Positions 44,823 through 52,570 of a stretch of 56,343 bases of DNA are shown piece by piece (positions within the stretch are counted from its first letter, which is position 1; each line of letters starts with the position of its first letter). Both the position numbers and the translations under genes were made by a program. Under the pieces are notes generated by a model. That model was not told the origin of the DNA. It did not search any database and was given only the letters and a program-made list of their open reading frames with translations. This stretch comes from Candidatus Sphingomonas excrementigallinarum. GTDB taxonomy: Bacteria; Pseudomonadota; Alphaproteobacteria; Sphingomonadales; Sphingomonadaceae. The stretch covers positions 1 to 56,343 of the forward strand of contig DXIH01000191.1 in NCBI GenBank assembly GCA_019112965.1, given 5' to 3'.

Positions 44823-46316
44823 ATGGCGTCGCACATTCTGGTGATCGATCAGGGCACGACCTCGACACGCAGCATCGTGTTCGATGGACAGGCCCGCCGG
44901 GTCGCCATCGCACAGGCCGAGTTCGCGCAGCATTACCCCGCGCTCGGCTGGGTCGAGCATGATCCGGAGGATATCTGGCGCGATGCGCTGGCCACCGCGC
45001 GCAAGGCGATCGCCGAGAGCGGCGTAGCCCCGGCGCAGATCGCCGGGATCGGCATCACCAACCAGCGCGAGACGGCGGTGGTCTGGGACCGTGCCACCGG
45101 CGAGCCGATCCACCGCGCGATCGTCTGGCAGGACCGCCGCGGCACCGATCTGTGCCAGAAACTGAAGGCCGACGGCGCCGAGGACTTGGTGCGTGAGCGA
45201 ACCGGCCTGTTGATCGACCCGTATTTCTCGGCAACCAAGCTCGCCTGGCTGCTCGACCGTGTCGAGGGTGCGCGGGGACGGGCGGAACGCGGCGAGCTGG
45301 CGTTCGGCACGATCGACAGCTTCCTGCTCTGGCGACTGACCGGCGGCACGGTGCACGCGACCGATATCACCAATGCCAGCCGCACGATGCTGTTCGACAT
45401 CCATCGCGGCGTGTGGGACGAAGAACTGTGCCGGTTGCTGCGCGTGCCGATGGCGATGCTGCCGCAGGTGCATGACAACGCCCATATCTTCGGCACCACC
45501 GCACCGGACCTGCTCGGCGCGGCGATCCCCATCGCGGGCATGGCGGGCGACCAGCAGGCGGCGCTGTTCGGGCAGGCGTGCTTCCGCCACGGCATGGCCA
45601 AGTCGACCTATGGCACCGGCTGTTTCATGCTGCTCAACACCGGCGAGACGGCGGTGGCCTCCAGGCACCGGCTGCTGACCACGCCCGCTTACCGCCTGAA
45701 CGGCCGGACGACCTATGCGCTGGAGGGGTCGATCTTCGTCGCAGGGGCGGCGGTGAAGTGGCTGCGCGACGGGCTGGGCGTCATCACCCATGCGAGCCAG
45801 ACCGATGATCTGGCGACGCAGGTGCCCGACAGCCACGGCGTCTATATGGTCCCTGCCTTCGTCGGTATGGGCGCGCCCTATTGGGAGCCGGATGCGCGCG
45901 GCGCCATCTATGGCCTGACGCTGGGGGCGAGTGCCGCGCATCTGGCGCGCGCGGCGCTGGAGTCGGTCGCCTATCAGACGATGGACCTGGCCGAGGCGAT
46001 GATGGCCGATGCGGGGGAGGGGCCCGCGATCCTGCGTGTCGATGGCGGCATGGCGGCGAATGACTGGCTGTGCCGCTTCCTCGCCAACATGATCCAGACG
46101 CCGGTCGAACGGCCTGTTGACCTCGAGACGACGGCGCGCGGAGCGGCGTTTCATGCCGGGTTGGCGACCGGCTTATGGTCGGGCCTCGATGCGCTGGAAA
46201 AGCTCTGGTCGCGGGAGGAATGTTTCGAACCTTCCATGGCGGAGGATGCCCGCGCGCCACTGGTCGCCGGGTGGCGCGACGCGGTGGCGCGGACGCTGGC
46301 CAAGCCCGGCGCGTGA
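44823..46316 (+). CDS. glpK: Glycerol kinase
   Basis: 497 residues, the full length of the FGGY-type glycerol kinase. It phosphorylates glycerol with ATP to sn-glycerol-3-phosphate in the cytoplasm and traps it there. The N-terminal phosphate-binding motif is [13 protein letters not shown] (residues 9-21). The glycerol-binding block [17 protein letters not shown] is near 80, and [10 protein letters not shown] near 100. The second FGGY signature region is [13 protein letters not shown] near 305. [13 protein letters not shown] near 260 completes the core. tpiA follows after only two bases. No glycerol facilitator gene (glpF) is seen in the window, so glycerol entry must use another gene or simple diffusion. 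Confidence 0.96.
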   Translation: MASHILVIDQGTTSTRSIVFDGQARRVAIAQAEFAQHYPALGWVEHDPEDIWRDALATARKAIAESGVAPAQIAGIGITNQRETAVVWDRATGEPIHRAIVWQDRRGTDLCQKLKADGAEDLVRERTGLLIDPYFSATKLAWLLDRVEGARGRAERGELAFGTIDSFLLWRLTGGTVHATDITNASRTMLFDIHRGVWDEELCRLLRVPMAMLPQVHDNAHIFGTTAPDLLGAAIPIAGMAGDQQAALFGQACFRHGMAKSTYGTGCFMLLNTGETAVASRHRLLTTPAYRLNGRTTYALEGSIFVAGAAVKWLRDGLGVITHASQTDDLATQVPDSHGVYMVPAFVGMGAPYWEPDARGAIYGLTLGASAAHLARAALESVAYQTMDLAEAMMADAGEGPAILRVDGGMAANDWLCRFLANMIQTPVERPVDLETTARGAAFHAGLATGLWSGLDALEKLWSREECFEPSMAEDARAPLVAGWRDAVARTLAKPGA

Positions 46317-46318
46317 CC

Positions 46319-47044
46319 ATGGCGAAGCGACCGCTGCTGGTCGGCAACTGGAAGATGCACGGCGATGGCGGCGACCTGGCCGTCATCGTCGCGATCGGTG
46401 AGGCGGCGCGGCGGCATCCTGTGGTGGATGTCGCGCTGTGCTTGCCTGCGACCCTGATCGACCGGGCGCGACGCGTCTGCCCCGGCCTCGCCATCGGAGG
46501 GCAGGACTGTCATCCCGAACCGAATGGCGCGCACACCGGCGATATTTCCGCCCCGATGCTGCGCGAGGCGGGAGCCTCGTTGGTCCTGCTCGGCCATAGC
46601 GAGCGGCGGCAGGATCATCACGAGGACGACGCGCTGATCGCGGCCAAGCTGCGCGCCGCGCGGGCGGCGGGTCTGGAGGTGATACTGTGCGTCGGCGAGA
46701 CGGCGGAGGATCATGCCGCCGGTCGCTCGGCGGAGATGGTTCGGGGGCAACTAACCCTTTCACTCGCCGGGATGAACGGGCAGGGGATCGCCATCGCCTA
46801 TGAGCCCGTCTGGGCGATTGGCGGTGACCGGACTCCCGAACCGAAAGAGGTCGCGGGCATAGCCGGGCTGATCCGTGATACGGTTGCGGAGGCGCGCGTC
46901 CTTTACGGCGGCTCGGTGACGCCCGATAATGGAGAGGCGCTGTTCGTGGACGGCGGGATCGATGGCTTCCTCGTCGGTCGACAAAGCCTGGATGCAGATG
47001 CGTTTACTGCGATCCTGAAACTGATGGACGGGACGGCACGCTAG
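46319..47044 (+). CDS. tpiA: Triosephosphate isomerase
   Basis: 241 residues from the ATG at 46319, two bases after the glpK stop; open sequence upstream is glpK shadow. It interconverts dihydroxyacetone phosphate and glyceraldehyde-3-phosphate. All active-site residues are present: N10 and K12 in GNWKMHG, H93 in LLGHSERR, and E162 in YEPVWAIGG. The phosphate-binding YGGSVTPDN is near the C-terminus. Coupling to glpK and glpD makes it a dedicated exit step of glycerol catabolism. Most genomes have a housekeeping tpiA, so this may be a second copy; that cannot be checked here. Confidence 0.95.
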   Translation: MAKRPLLVGNWKMHGDGGDLAVIVAIGEAARRHPVVDVALCLPATLIDRARRVCPGLAIGGQDCHPEPNGAHTGDISAPMLREAGASLVLLGHSERRQDHHEDDALIAAKLRAARAAGLEVILCVGETAEDHAAGRSAEMVRGQLTLSLAGMNGQGIAIAYEPVWAIGGDRTPEPKEVAGIAGLIRDTVAEARVLYGGSVTPDNGEALFVDGGIDGFLVGRQSLDADAFTAILKLMDGTAR

Positions 47045-47203
47045 AGCATGATGACATGAGGTTAACTCACCCCTCCCCTTCAGGGGAGGGGCCGGGGGTG
47101 GGGCGCCGCCGCAAGCGTGCAGCCCCTGGCGAGGCCCCACCCCAACCCCTCCCCTGAAGGGGAGGGGCTCTCCTTGGTTCAACGCAACGTCATCACGGTC
47201 TAA
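47042..47203. repeat. Large palindromic element after tpiA
   Basis: CCCCTCCCCTTCAGGGGAGGGG (47070-47091) is mirrored by CCCCTCCCCTGAAGGGGAGGGG (47147-47168). The inner arms, near GGGGTGGGGC and GGCCCCACCCC, also pair. The outer flanks are inverted as well: AGAGCATGATGAC on the left against GTCATCACGGTCT on the right. The whole segment can fold into one long stem. It starts at the tpiA stop and abuts the next repeat, and it should act as a strong terminator. Confidence 0.7.
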
Positions 47204-47205
47204 AC

Positions 47206-47323
47206 TTCCTCCCCTGTAAGGGGAGGGGGACCAGCGAAGCTGGTGGAGGGGTGTCCCGCTATCGAAAGGGTGACACCCCTCCGTCAGGCCTGCGCCCTGC
47301 CACCTCCCCTTGCAGGGGAGGAA
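47206..47323. repeat. Dispersed palindromic repeat, copy 2 (overlaps a gene end)
   Basis: Second copy of the unit at 41443-41563, with the same frame TTCCTCCCCTGTAAGGGGAG ... CTCCCCTTGCAGGGGAGGAA and the same core ACACCCCTCCGTCAGGCCTG. Here the right 40 bases are inside the coding sequence of the histidine kinase and supply its stop codon. Confidence 0.75.
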
Positions 47324-48465
47324 GGCGGGGTGTCCGGCACCACCCATTCGAATGTCGTCACGGCCATCGGCAGCAGGTTCAACGTCCCCCCATGCGCCTG
47401 CGCGATGCGGCGGGCGAGGGTCAGGCCGATGCCTGACCCCTCCGGCTTGGTCGTGTGGAAGGGGCGGAAGATGCGTGCCCGCTCCGGCGCGGCGACGCCC
47501 TGGCCGCTGTCGGACACGCGTACGATCAGCCGATCGACCTCCGCCGCGACGTACAGCGTCACCGCGGGGGCGACCGTACCGGCCAGGGCGGCTTCGGCCG
47601 CATTATGGAGCAGGGCCCACAGCCCTTGCGTCATCTGGTCGCGGTCGCACCAGCCGGTCGCGCCCTCGGGCACCTCGACCGACAGCATCACCCGGCCGTC
47701 GAAACGCTCGGCGAACAGGCGGGACAGATCGCCGACCAGTTCGTTCATGTCCACCGCCGCTCGCACCGGATCGGGCAGGCGCGCCAGCATTCGGTATGCG
47801 CGGGTGAAGCGTTCCAGTCCCTCGATCCGCCGGGCCAGCGTCGCCAAGATGCCGGGCAGCCTTGCGTCACCACGTTCAGCCGCCACCTGGGCACTGTCGG
47901 CCAGCGAGACGATCGGCGACAGGCCATTCAGCAATTCGTGGCCGAGAATGTCGATCATCTCGTTATCGGCATGGGCTTCGGCGGCGCGGCGTTCGGCTTC
48001 GATATCGACCAGCATCGCCAGCGTGCGGCCCAAACCTGCAACGCGCTCGATCCGCCAACTTCTGCCCTCGTGCCGCAATTGCGTCTGCCCCGCATCCAGA
48101 AGCGCGGGCGGCGTCGGGATCACCCGGTCGTCGGTGGCGAACAGGCGGCGGCTGGCCCGGTTGATCGCCTGAGCCCGCCCGGCATCGACGCGCAGCAGCG
48201 GCAGCGGGATCTGGTCGAACAGAGCGTCGATCGGCGGGCCGTCCGGGGCGGGGCGTGTCAGCTCTCCCTCCCCTCGGCCAATCCCTGCGCGCACAGCGAC
48301 CCAGCATCCCATGCCGATCAGCCACGCGATACAGAGCCCCGCGCCCAGGATCGACCCCAACATGCCCCTTTGCCATGCCAGCAGGATCGCCGCGCCAAGG
48401 ATGGCCAGCGCCAGCCCGGACAGCGCCGCCGCCACCGCACGACGCTGCGACAGCTCAAAGCCCAT
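47284..48465 (-). CDS. Sensor histidine kinase
   Basis: 393 residues from the ATG at 48465, overlapping the response regulator end by 11 bases. Two transmembrane helices (about 10-30 and 37-58) are joined by a very short loop. There is thus no periplasmic sensor domain, and the signal is probably sensed in the membrane or by the PAS-like domain (about 78-155). The H-box is DILGHELLNGL with H176, then an N-box (LLHNAAEAAL) and G-boxes (VSDSGQGV, GSGIGLTLARRIAQAHGG). The last 12 or so residues (SSPARGGGRAQA) come from the palindromic repeat at 47206-47323. It pairs with the degenerate NtrC-like regulator upstream and probably responds to envelope stress or the exported compound. Confidence 0.92.
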   Translation of the reverse strand: MGFELSQRRAVAAALSGLALAILGAAILLAWQRGMLGSILGAGLCIAWLIGMGCWVAVRAGIGRGEGELTRPAPDGPPIDALFDQIPLPLLRVDAGRAQAINRASRRLFATDDRVIPTPPALLDAGQTQLRHEGRSWRIERVAGLGRTLAMLVDIEAERRAAEAHADNEMIDILGHELLNGLSPIVSLADSAQVAAERGDARLPGILATLARRIEGLERFTRAYRMLARLPDPVRAAVDMNELVGDLSRLFAERFDGRVMLSVEVPEGATGWCDRDQMTQGLWALLHNAAEAALAGTVAPAVTLYVAAEVDRLIVRVSDSGQGVAAPERARIFRPFHTTKPEGSGIGLTLARRIAQAHGGTLNLLPMAVTTFEWVVPDTPPSSPARGGGRAQA

Positions 48466-49762
48466 GACGCGCCATCCGGCGATACAGGGCGCCGCGACTG
48501 AGCCCCAGCGCCTGCGCCGCCTGGGTGACATTGTGGTGATGCCTGGCCAGCGCGGCCTCGATCATCGCGCGTTCGCTTTCGTCCAGGTCGAAGCTGGCGC
48601 GGGATGCGGCCGGGGCGGGATTTTGCGCGATCGGCGGGGCGAGCAAAGCGGCCTCGATCACGCCCTGTTCGCCGAGCAGCAGCGCGCGTTCGATCGCGGC
48701 AGCGAGGCCGCGTGCCTCGTCGGGCCAGTGGGCGGTCGCCAGCAGCGCTTCGGCGGCGGGGGTGAAGCGGGGTGTGGGCAGGCCGTGCCGCTCGGCTGCG
48801 ACCCGGGCGAAGTGACGGGCGAGCAGCGGCACGTCCTCGCGCCGTTCGGCCAGCGCTGGGGCCGCGATCTCCACCGCCGCGATCCGCCGGGCGAGGGCGG
48901 GTGCGATCGCGGCGGGATCATCGGCGACGGCGATATAGCGATCGTCCGGGCGCAATCGGTCGAGCAACCGGGACTGGCCGATCTCGTCGAGCCGGTCGGG
49001 ATGGCGGAGCAGCCAGCTCGTCCCCCGCTCGGCAGTATCGAGCCGCTCCCAAGCCAGCGGATCGCGTATGTCGATCCGCTGCATCGGTCGCCCGGCGGCG
49101 CTGGAGGCGGCATGGATCGCGGCGGCGATCAGGCTGCGCCCGGCCCCCGAAGGTCCGGTCACGACGACGCCCGCCATCGTCGGCCCGACGCGGCGGATCA
49201 GGTCGCGCACCCGGCCGATGGCGGGACTGTCGCCCAGCAGGCGTGCGGGTTCGACGGTGTCCCCGGCCGTTGCCAAATGGTCGCGCGGTATCGCACGACG
49301 ATGGGCGGCGACCTCGATCTTGGCGATCAGCTCGGCATTGCGCCACGGCTTCATCACGAAGTCGCGCGCGCCCGCCTGCATCGCGGCGACGGCCAGCCGG
49401 ATGCCGCTATGCGCGGTGATGACGATGATGCACGCGCCCGGATCGTCGGCGAGCAGCCGGTCGAGCATTGCCAGCCCTTCCGCCCCGTCGGTTCGCCCGA
49501 CGGCATAGTTGAGGTCGAGCAGGATCGCGTCGTAGCGCTTGGCCGCCAGACGCGAAAAGCCCTCTTCCGGCCCCTGCGCCACGTCCAGCCGGTGCCCCGC
49601 CAGATCGATCGCGATGGCCAGCGATTCGGCGATGCGCGGATTGTCGTCGATGACCAGGATCGAAAGCGCGCTTGACGCATCGTCGCACCGTCCATTTCCG
49701 GACGGTGCGTCCGGTCCCGAACGGTCGGATTCGGCTGACTTGGATAAAAATGGCGTATTCAT
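48455..49762 (-). CDS. NtrC-like response regulator with degenerate AAA+ domain
   Basis: 435 residues. The receiver domain (about 34-150) is complete, with acidic pair D39/D40, phospho-acceptor D83 (ILLDLNYA), T116 and K138 (MKPW). The central domain keeps the outline of a sigma-54 activator, but the Walker A motif reads GPSGAGRS, with Arg in place of Lys. The GAFTGA loop that contacts sigma-54 is absent, and a clear Walker B is not seen. The C-terminal Fis-type helix-turn-helix is intact (NVTQAAQALGLSRGALYRRM). It likely acts as an ordinary DNA-binding regulator of the divergent ABC export operon, whose first gene starts only 42 bases away. Confidence 0.9.
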   Translation of the reverse strand: MNTPFLSKSAESDRSGPDAPSGNGRCDDASSALSILVIDDNPRIAESLAIAIDLAGHRLDVAQGPEEGFSRLAAKRYDAILLDLNYAVGRTDGAEGLAMLDRLLADDPGACIIVITAHSGIRLAVAAMQAGARDFVMKPWRNAELIAKIEVAAHRRAIPRDHLATAGDTVEPARLLGDSPAIGRVRDLIRRVGPTMAGVVVTGPSGAGRSLIAAAIHAASSAAGRPMQRIDIRDPLAWERLDTAERGTSWLLRHPDRLDEIGQSRLLDRLRPDDRYIAVADDPAAIAPALARRIAAVEIAAPALAERREDVPLLARHFARVAAERHGLPTPRFTPAAEALLATAHWPDEARGLAAAIERALLLGEQGVIEAALLAPPIAQNPAPAASRASFDLDESERAMIEAALARHHHNVTQAAQALGLSRGALYRRMARHGL

Positions 49763-49790
49763 AGGGCTTTAGGTTTTTCGGCCGTTCGGG
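49686..49790. promoter_or_regulatory. Inverted repeats at the response regulator / exporter junction
   Basis: CACCGTCC-N6-GGACGGTG (49686-49707) is a perfect 8-base inverted repeat in the first codons of the response regulator gene. CCCGAACGG (49716-49724) and CCGTTCGGG (49782-49790) form a second pair that brackets the regulator start codon and most of the divergent gap. Such sites could bind the Fis-type domain of the regulator. Overlap with coding sequence lowers confidence. Confidence 0.4.
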
Positions 49791-49804
49791 GTGACACTCC
49801 GTCC

Positions 49805-51082
49805 ATGATGACCGAACAGCCCGTACACGCAAGCGCTTCGCCGGGGGCGGGAATGGACCGCCGGATCGCCCGCAAGGCCGTGCCCTGGTGGCGCCGCCGC
49901 TTGGTGGTCGCTGTGCTGCTGGTGATCGGCGCGGTGTCGGTGTGGCGCATGCTGCCCGCCGCAGGCTCCACCGATATCGCCGCCGCCAATATCGAGACGG
50001 GCGAGGTGACGCGCGCCGCATTCGACGATTATTTGCCGGTTCGCGCCACCGTCACCCCGCGCATCACCACCTTGGTCGGCGTGCTGTCCGGCGGTCAGGT
50101 CGAAAAGCTGCTGGCGCAGGACGGGCAGATGGTCCGCGAGGGACAGCCGCTCGCCACCCTCGCCAATCCGCAGCTGAAGCTCGACGTGCTGACCCGCGAG
50201 GCGCAGATCGCCAGCCAGCTGGGCGGCGTGGCGAGCGAGGGGCTGGGGATCGAACGCAACAAGCTCGACCGGGCGGGGCAGGTGGCGCAGGCCGAATATG
50301 ACCTCATCAAGGCCAGGCGTGACCTGGGCATTCGCCGCCAGTTGCACGATCAGGGCTTTCTGTCGGACGCGGGCGTGAAGAGCTTCGAGGAGGAGGCCAC
50401 CTATCAGGAAAAGCGGCTCGCCCAGCTGAAATCGGGCCGCGCGACGGAGGCGCGGATCACCGCCACCCAGTCCGCGCGGCTGAACGATACGCAGGTGCGG
50501 CTGTCGGGCAATCTGGCGGCGGTGCGCGCCGGGCTGGAGGCGCTGACCATCCGTGCGCCCGCGAACGGACGGCTGACCAATTTCACCATCCAGCCCGGCC
50601 AGACGCTGAAACCCGGCGATCCGGCCGGGCAGGTCGACAGCGAAGGTTCGTGGAAACTCGTCGCGCAGGTCGACGAATATTATCTCGGCCGCGTCGCGGT
50701 GGGGCAGACGGCGGCCACCTCGGACGGCGCCGCACTGACCGTGTCCAAGGTCCTGCCCGCCGTGAAGGACGGACGGTTCCAGGTCGAACTCACCTTCGAC
50801 AAGGCGCCCGCGGGGCTCAATCGCGGGCAGACGATCGACATCCGTATCACGCTGGGCGCGGCCAGCCGCGCGGTGGTGGCGCCGGTCGGCGGCTGGCTGG
50901 AGGCGGGCGGCAGCTCAGCCTTCGTGCTCGATCCCGATGGCGCCCATGCCCGTCGCCGCAGCGTGAAGATCGGCCGCCGCAATCCCGAACAGGTCGAAAT
51001 CCTGTCCGGCCTCAATCCCGGCGAGCGCATCGTCACCAGCAACACCGCGTCCGTGAAGGGCGATATCCTGAACATCCGATAA
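49805..51082 (+). CDS. HlyD/MacA-like periplasmic adaptor of an ABC exporter
   Basis: 425 residues. A cytoplasmic N-terminal tail and one transmembrane anchor (about 35-55, in VVAVLLVIGAVSVW) precede the periplasmic part. It contains a lipoyl-like half motif (VGVLSGGQVEKLLAQDGQMVREGQPLATL), a long coiled-coil (about 120-235), the second lipoyl half (IRAPANGRLTNFTIQPGQTLKPGD), and beta-barrel and membrane-proximal domains. It links the inner-membrane ABC permease to the TolC-like channel. The ATG at 49805 has a weak ribosome binding site; ATG 49853 with GGGGCGGGA is an alternative. First gene of a five-gene operon. Confidence 0.9.
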   Translation: MMTEQPVHASASPGAGMDRRIARKAVPWWRRRLVVAVLLVIGAVSVWRMLPAAGSTDIAAANIETGEVTRAAFDDYLPVRATVTPRITTLVGVLSGGQVEKLLAQDGQMVREGQPLATLANPQLKLDVLTREAQIASQLGGVASEGLGIERNKLDRAGQVAQAEYDLIKARRDLGIRRQLHDQGFLSDAGVKSFEEEATYQEKRLAQLKSGRATEARITATQSARLNDTQVRLSGNLAAVRAGLEALTIRAPANGRLTNFTIQPGQTLKPGDPAGQVDSEGSWKLVAQVDEYYLGRVAVGQTAATSDGAALTVSKVLPAVKDGRFQVELTFDKAPAGLNRGQTIDIRITLGAASRAVVAPVGGWLEAGGSSAFVLDPDGAHARRRSVKIGRRNPEQVEILSGLNPGERIVTSNTASVKGDILNIR

Positions 51083-51094
51083 GGGGGAAGACCG

Positions 51095-51772
51095 ATGATC
51101 CGAATGGAAGGCATTCAGCGCCGCTATGTTTCCGACGAGGTGGAGACGACTGCGCTGCACGATATCGACCTGCATGTCGCAGCGGGCGAGTTCCTGGCCA
51201 TCATGGGGCCGTCGGGCTGCGGCAAGTCGACTTTGCTCAACACGCTGGGCACGGTCGATCGGCCGACCGGCGGGCGCTATCTGTTCGGAGATCGCGACCT
51301 GGCGGCGCTGGGCGAAAAGGAACTGGCGAAGTTCCGCGCCGAAACCCTGGGCTTCGTGTTCCAGAGCTTCAACCTGATCGATGAACTGACCATCGAGGAG
51401 AATGTCGCGCTGGGCCTCGCCTATCGCGGAGATGCGGGTGACCGGCGGGGCCGGGTGGCCGCCGCGATGGACAAGGTCGGCATCGCCCACCGGGCGCGCC
51501 ACTTCCCGCACCAGCTGTCGGGCGGTCAGCAGCAGCGCGCCGCGATCGCCCGTGCGATCGTCGGCGATCCCAAGCTGATCCTGGCGGACGAGCCGACCGG
51601 CAATTTGGACACCGCCAATGGCGAGCAGGTGATGAACATCCTGACCGGGTTGAACGATGCGGGCGCGACCATCGTGATGGTCACCCACTCGCCCAGCCAT
51701 GCCGACCTCGCCAAGCGCCGGATCGACATGCTCGACGGCCGTATCGTCGCCAGCGCCATGCGCGCGATCTGA
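51095..51772 (+). CDS. ABC transporter ATP-binding protein, MacB/LolD type
   Basis: 225-residue cytoplasmic ATPase. Walker A is GPSGCGKS (38-45). The Q-loop is in FVFQSFNLIDELT near 90, the ABC signature LSGGQQQRAAIARA near 140, and Walker B with ILADEPTGNLD near 163. The H-loop is VTHS near 195. The PTGNLD variant and the length are typical of the MacB/LolD/FtsE group, which works mechanically on substrates in the periplasm or outer membrane leaflet. A ribosome binding site (AAGGGGGAAG) precedes it, 12 bases after the adaptor gene. It energises the FtsX/MacB-type permease encoded two genes downstream. Confidence 0.95.
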   Translation: MIRMEGIQRRYVSDEVETTALHDIDLHVAAGEFLAIMGPSGCGKSTLLNTLGTVDRPTGGRYLFGDRDLAALGEKELAKFRAETLGFVFQSFNLIDELTIEENVALGLAYRGDAGDRRGRVAAAMDKVGIAHRARHFPHQLSGGQQQRAAIARAIVGDPKLILADEPTGNLDTANGEQVMNILTGLNDAGATIVMVTHSPSHADLAKRRIDMLDGRIVASAMRAI

Positions 51773-51786
51773 AAAGGACCACGGAC

Positions 51787-52545
51787 ATGAAGAAGACACT
51801 TTCCGCCATCGCCCTCCTGTCCTTCGCCGCCGCCGGTGCCGCCGCGCAGGATAGCGCCCGGACCTCGCGCAGCTTCGACGTGCACGGGTTCGACCGGATC
51901 GACATGGCCGGGTGTGATATCGCCACGGTTTCGCTGGGGTCGCGCTTTGCCGTGACGGCGCAGGGGCGGGCGGACAATATCGCCGATCTGCGCATCGACA
52001 CGACCGGCGGCGCGCTGCGCATCCGGCGCAGGGACAATAGCTGCAACGGCCACGACCGGCGGGTGGCGATCGCCATCACTCTGCCGTCGCTCCAGGCGGT
52101 GAATGTCAGCGGCGCGGCGGAGATGAACCTGCCCGCGCTCGATGTTCGGGCTTTCGCGGCGGAGACCAGCGGTGCGAGCGTGCTTCGCCTCGCGGCCCTG
52201 CATGGCGGATCGGCCAGCTTCGGTCTGTCCGGCGCCAGCCAAGCGACCGTCGGCAATCTTCGGGCCGATCGGGTGAAGCTCGACGCCTCGGGCGCCAGCC
52301 ACCTGCGGGTCGGGGGCGCGGCGAGACAGCTGACCATCGACAGCAGCGGCGCCAGCGACGTGGAGGCCCGTGCCCTGAACGCGCCGGTCGTGACGGTCGG
52401 CGCCAGCGGGACGGCCAAGGTCCGGGTCGGCCGCGCAGAGCAGGCGCAGATCGGCGCGAGCGGCATGTCCAACGTCACCGTCGAGGGCGAGGCGCGCTGC
52501 ACCGTGTCCAAGAGCGGGCTGGCCCGCATCGCCTGCGGCCGATGA
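51787..52545 (+). CDS. Secreted DUF2807 (GIN domain) protein inside the export operon
   Basis: 252 residues with a signal peptide (cleavage near residue 21, GAAAQ). The mature part is a run of short repeats with SGAS, SGAA and ASGT turns about every 20 residues (VNVSGAAEMNL, ETSGASVLRL, GLSGASQATV, DASGASHLRV, DSSGASDVEA, GASGTAKVRV, GASGMSNVTV). This is the head GIN domain, predicted to form a beta-helix. Two Cys near the end could make a disulfide. It is located between the ATPase and permease genes with 14- and 25-base gaps, so it is made with the exporter. It may be an adhesive or scaffold part in the periplasm; no enzymatic role is visible. Confidence 0.85.
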   Translation: MKKTLSAIALLSFAAAGAAAQDSARTSRSFDVHGFDRIDMAGCDIATVSLGSRFAVTAQGRADNIADLRIDTTGGALRIRRRDNSCNGHDRRVAIAITLPSLQAVNVSGAAEMNLPALDVRAFAAETSGASVLRLAALHGGSASFGLSGASQATVGNLRADRVKLDASGASHLRVGGAARQLTIDSSGASDVEARALNAPVVTVGASGTAKVRVGRAEQAQIGASGMSNVTVEGEARCTVSKSGLARIACGR

Positions 52546-52570
52546 CCGCGTCTTCCGGGGGAACGCCATC

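Noticed and set aside
47042..47323. Possible CRISPR array in the repeated CCCCTCCCC region
   Set aside because: The repeats are palindromic, few and irregularly spaced, with no uniform spacers and no cas genes.
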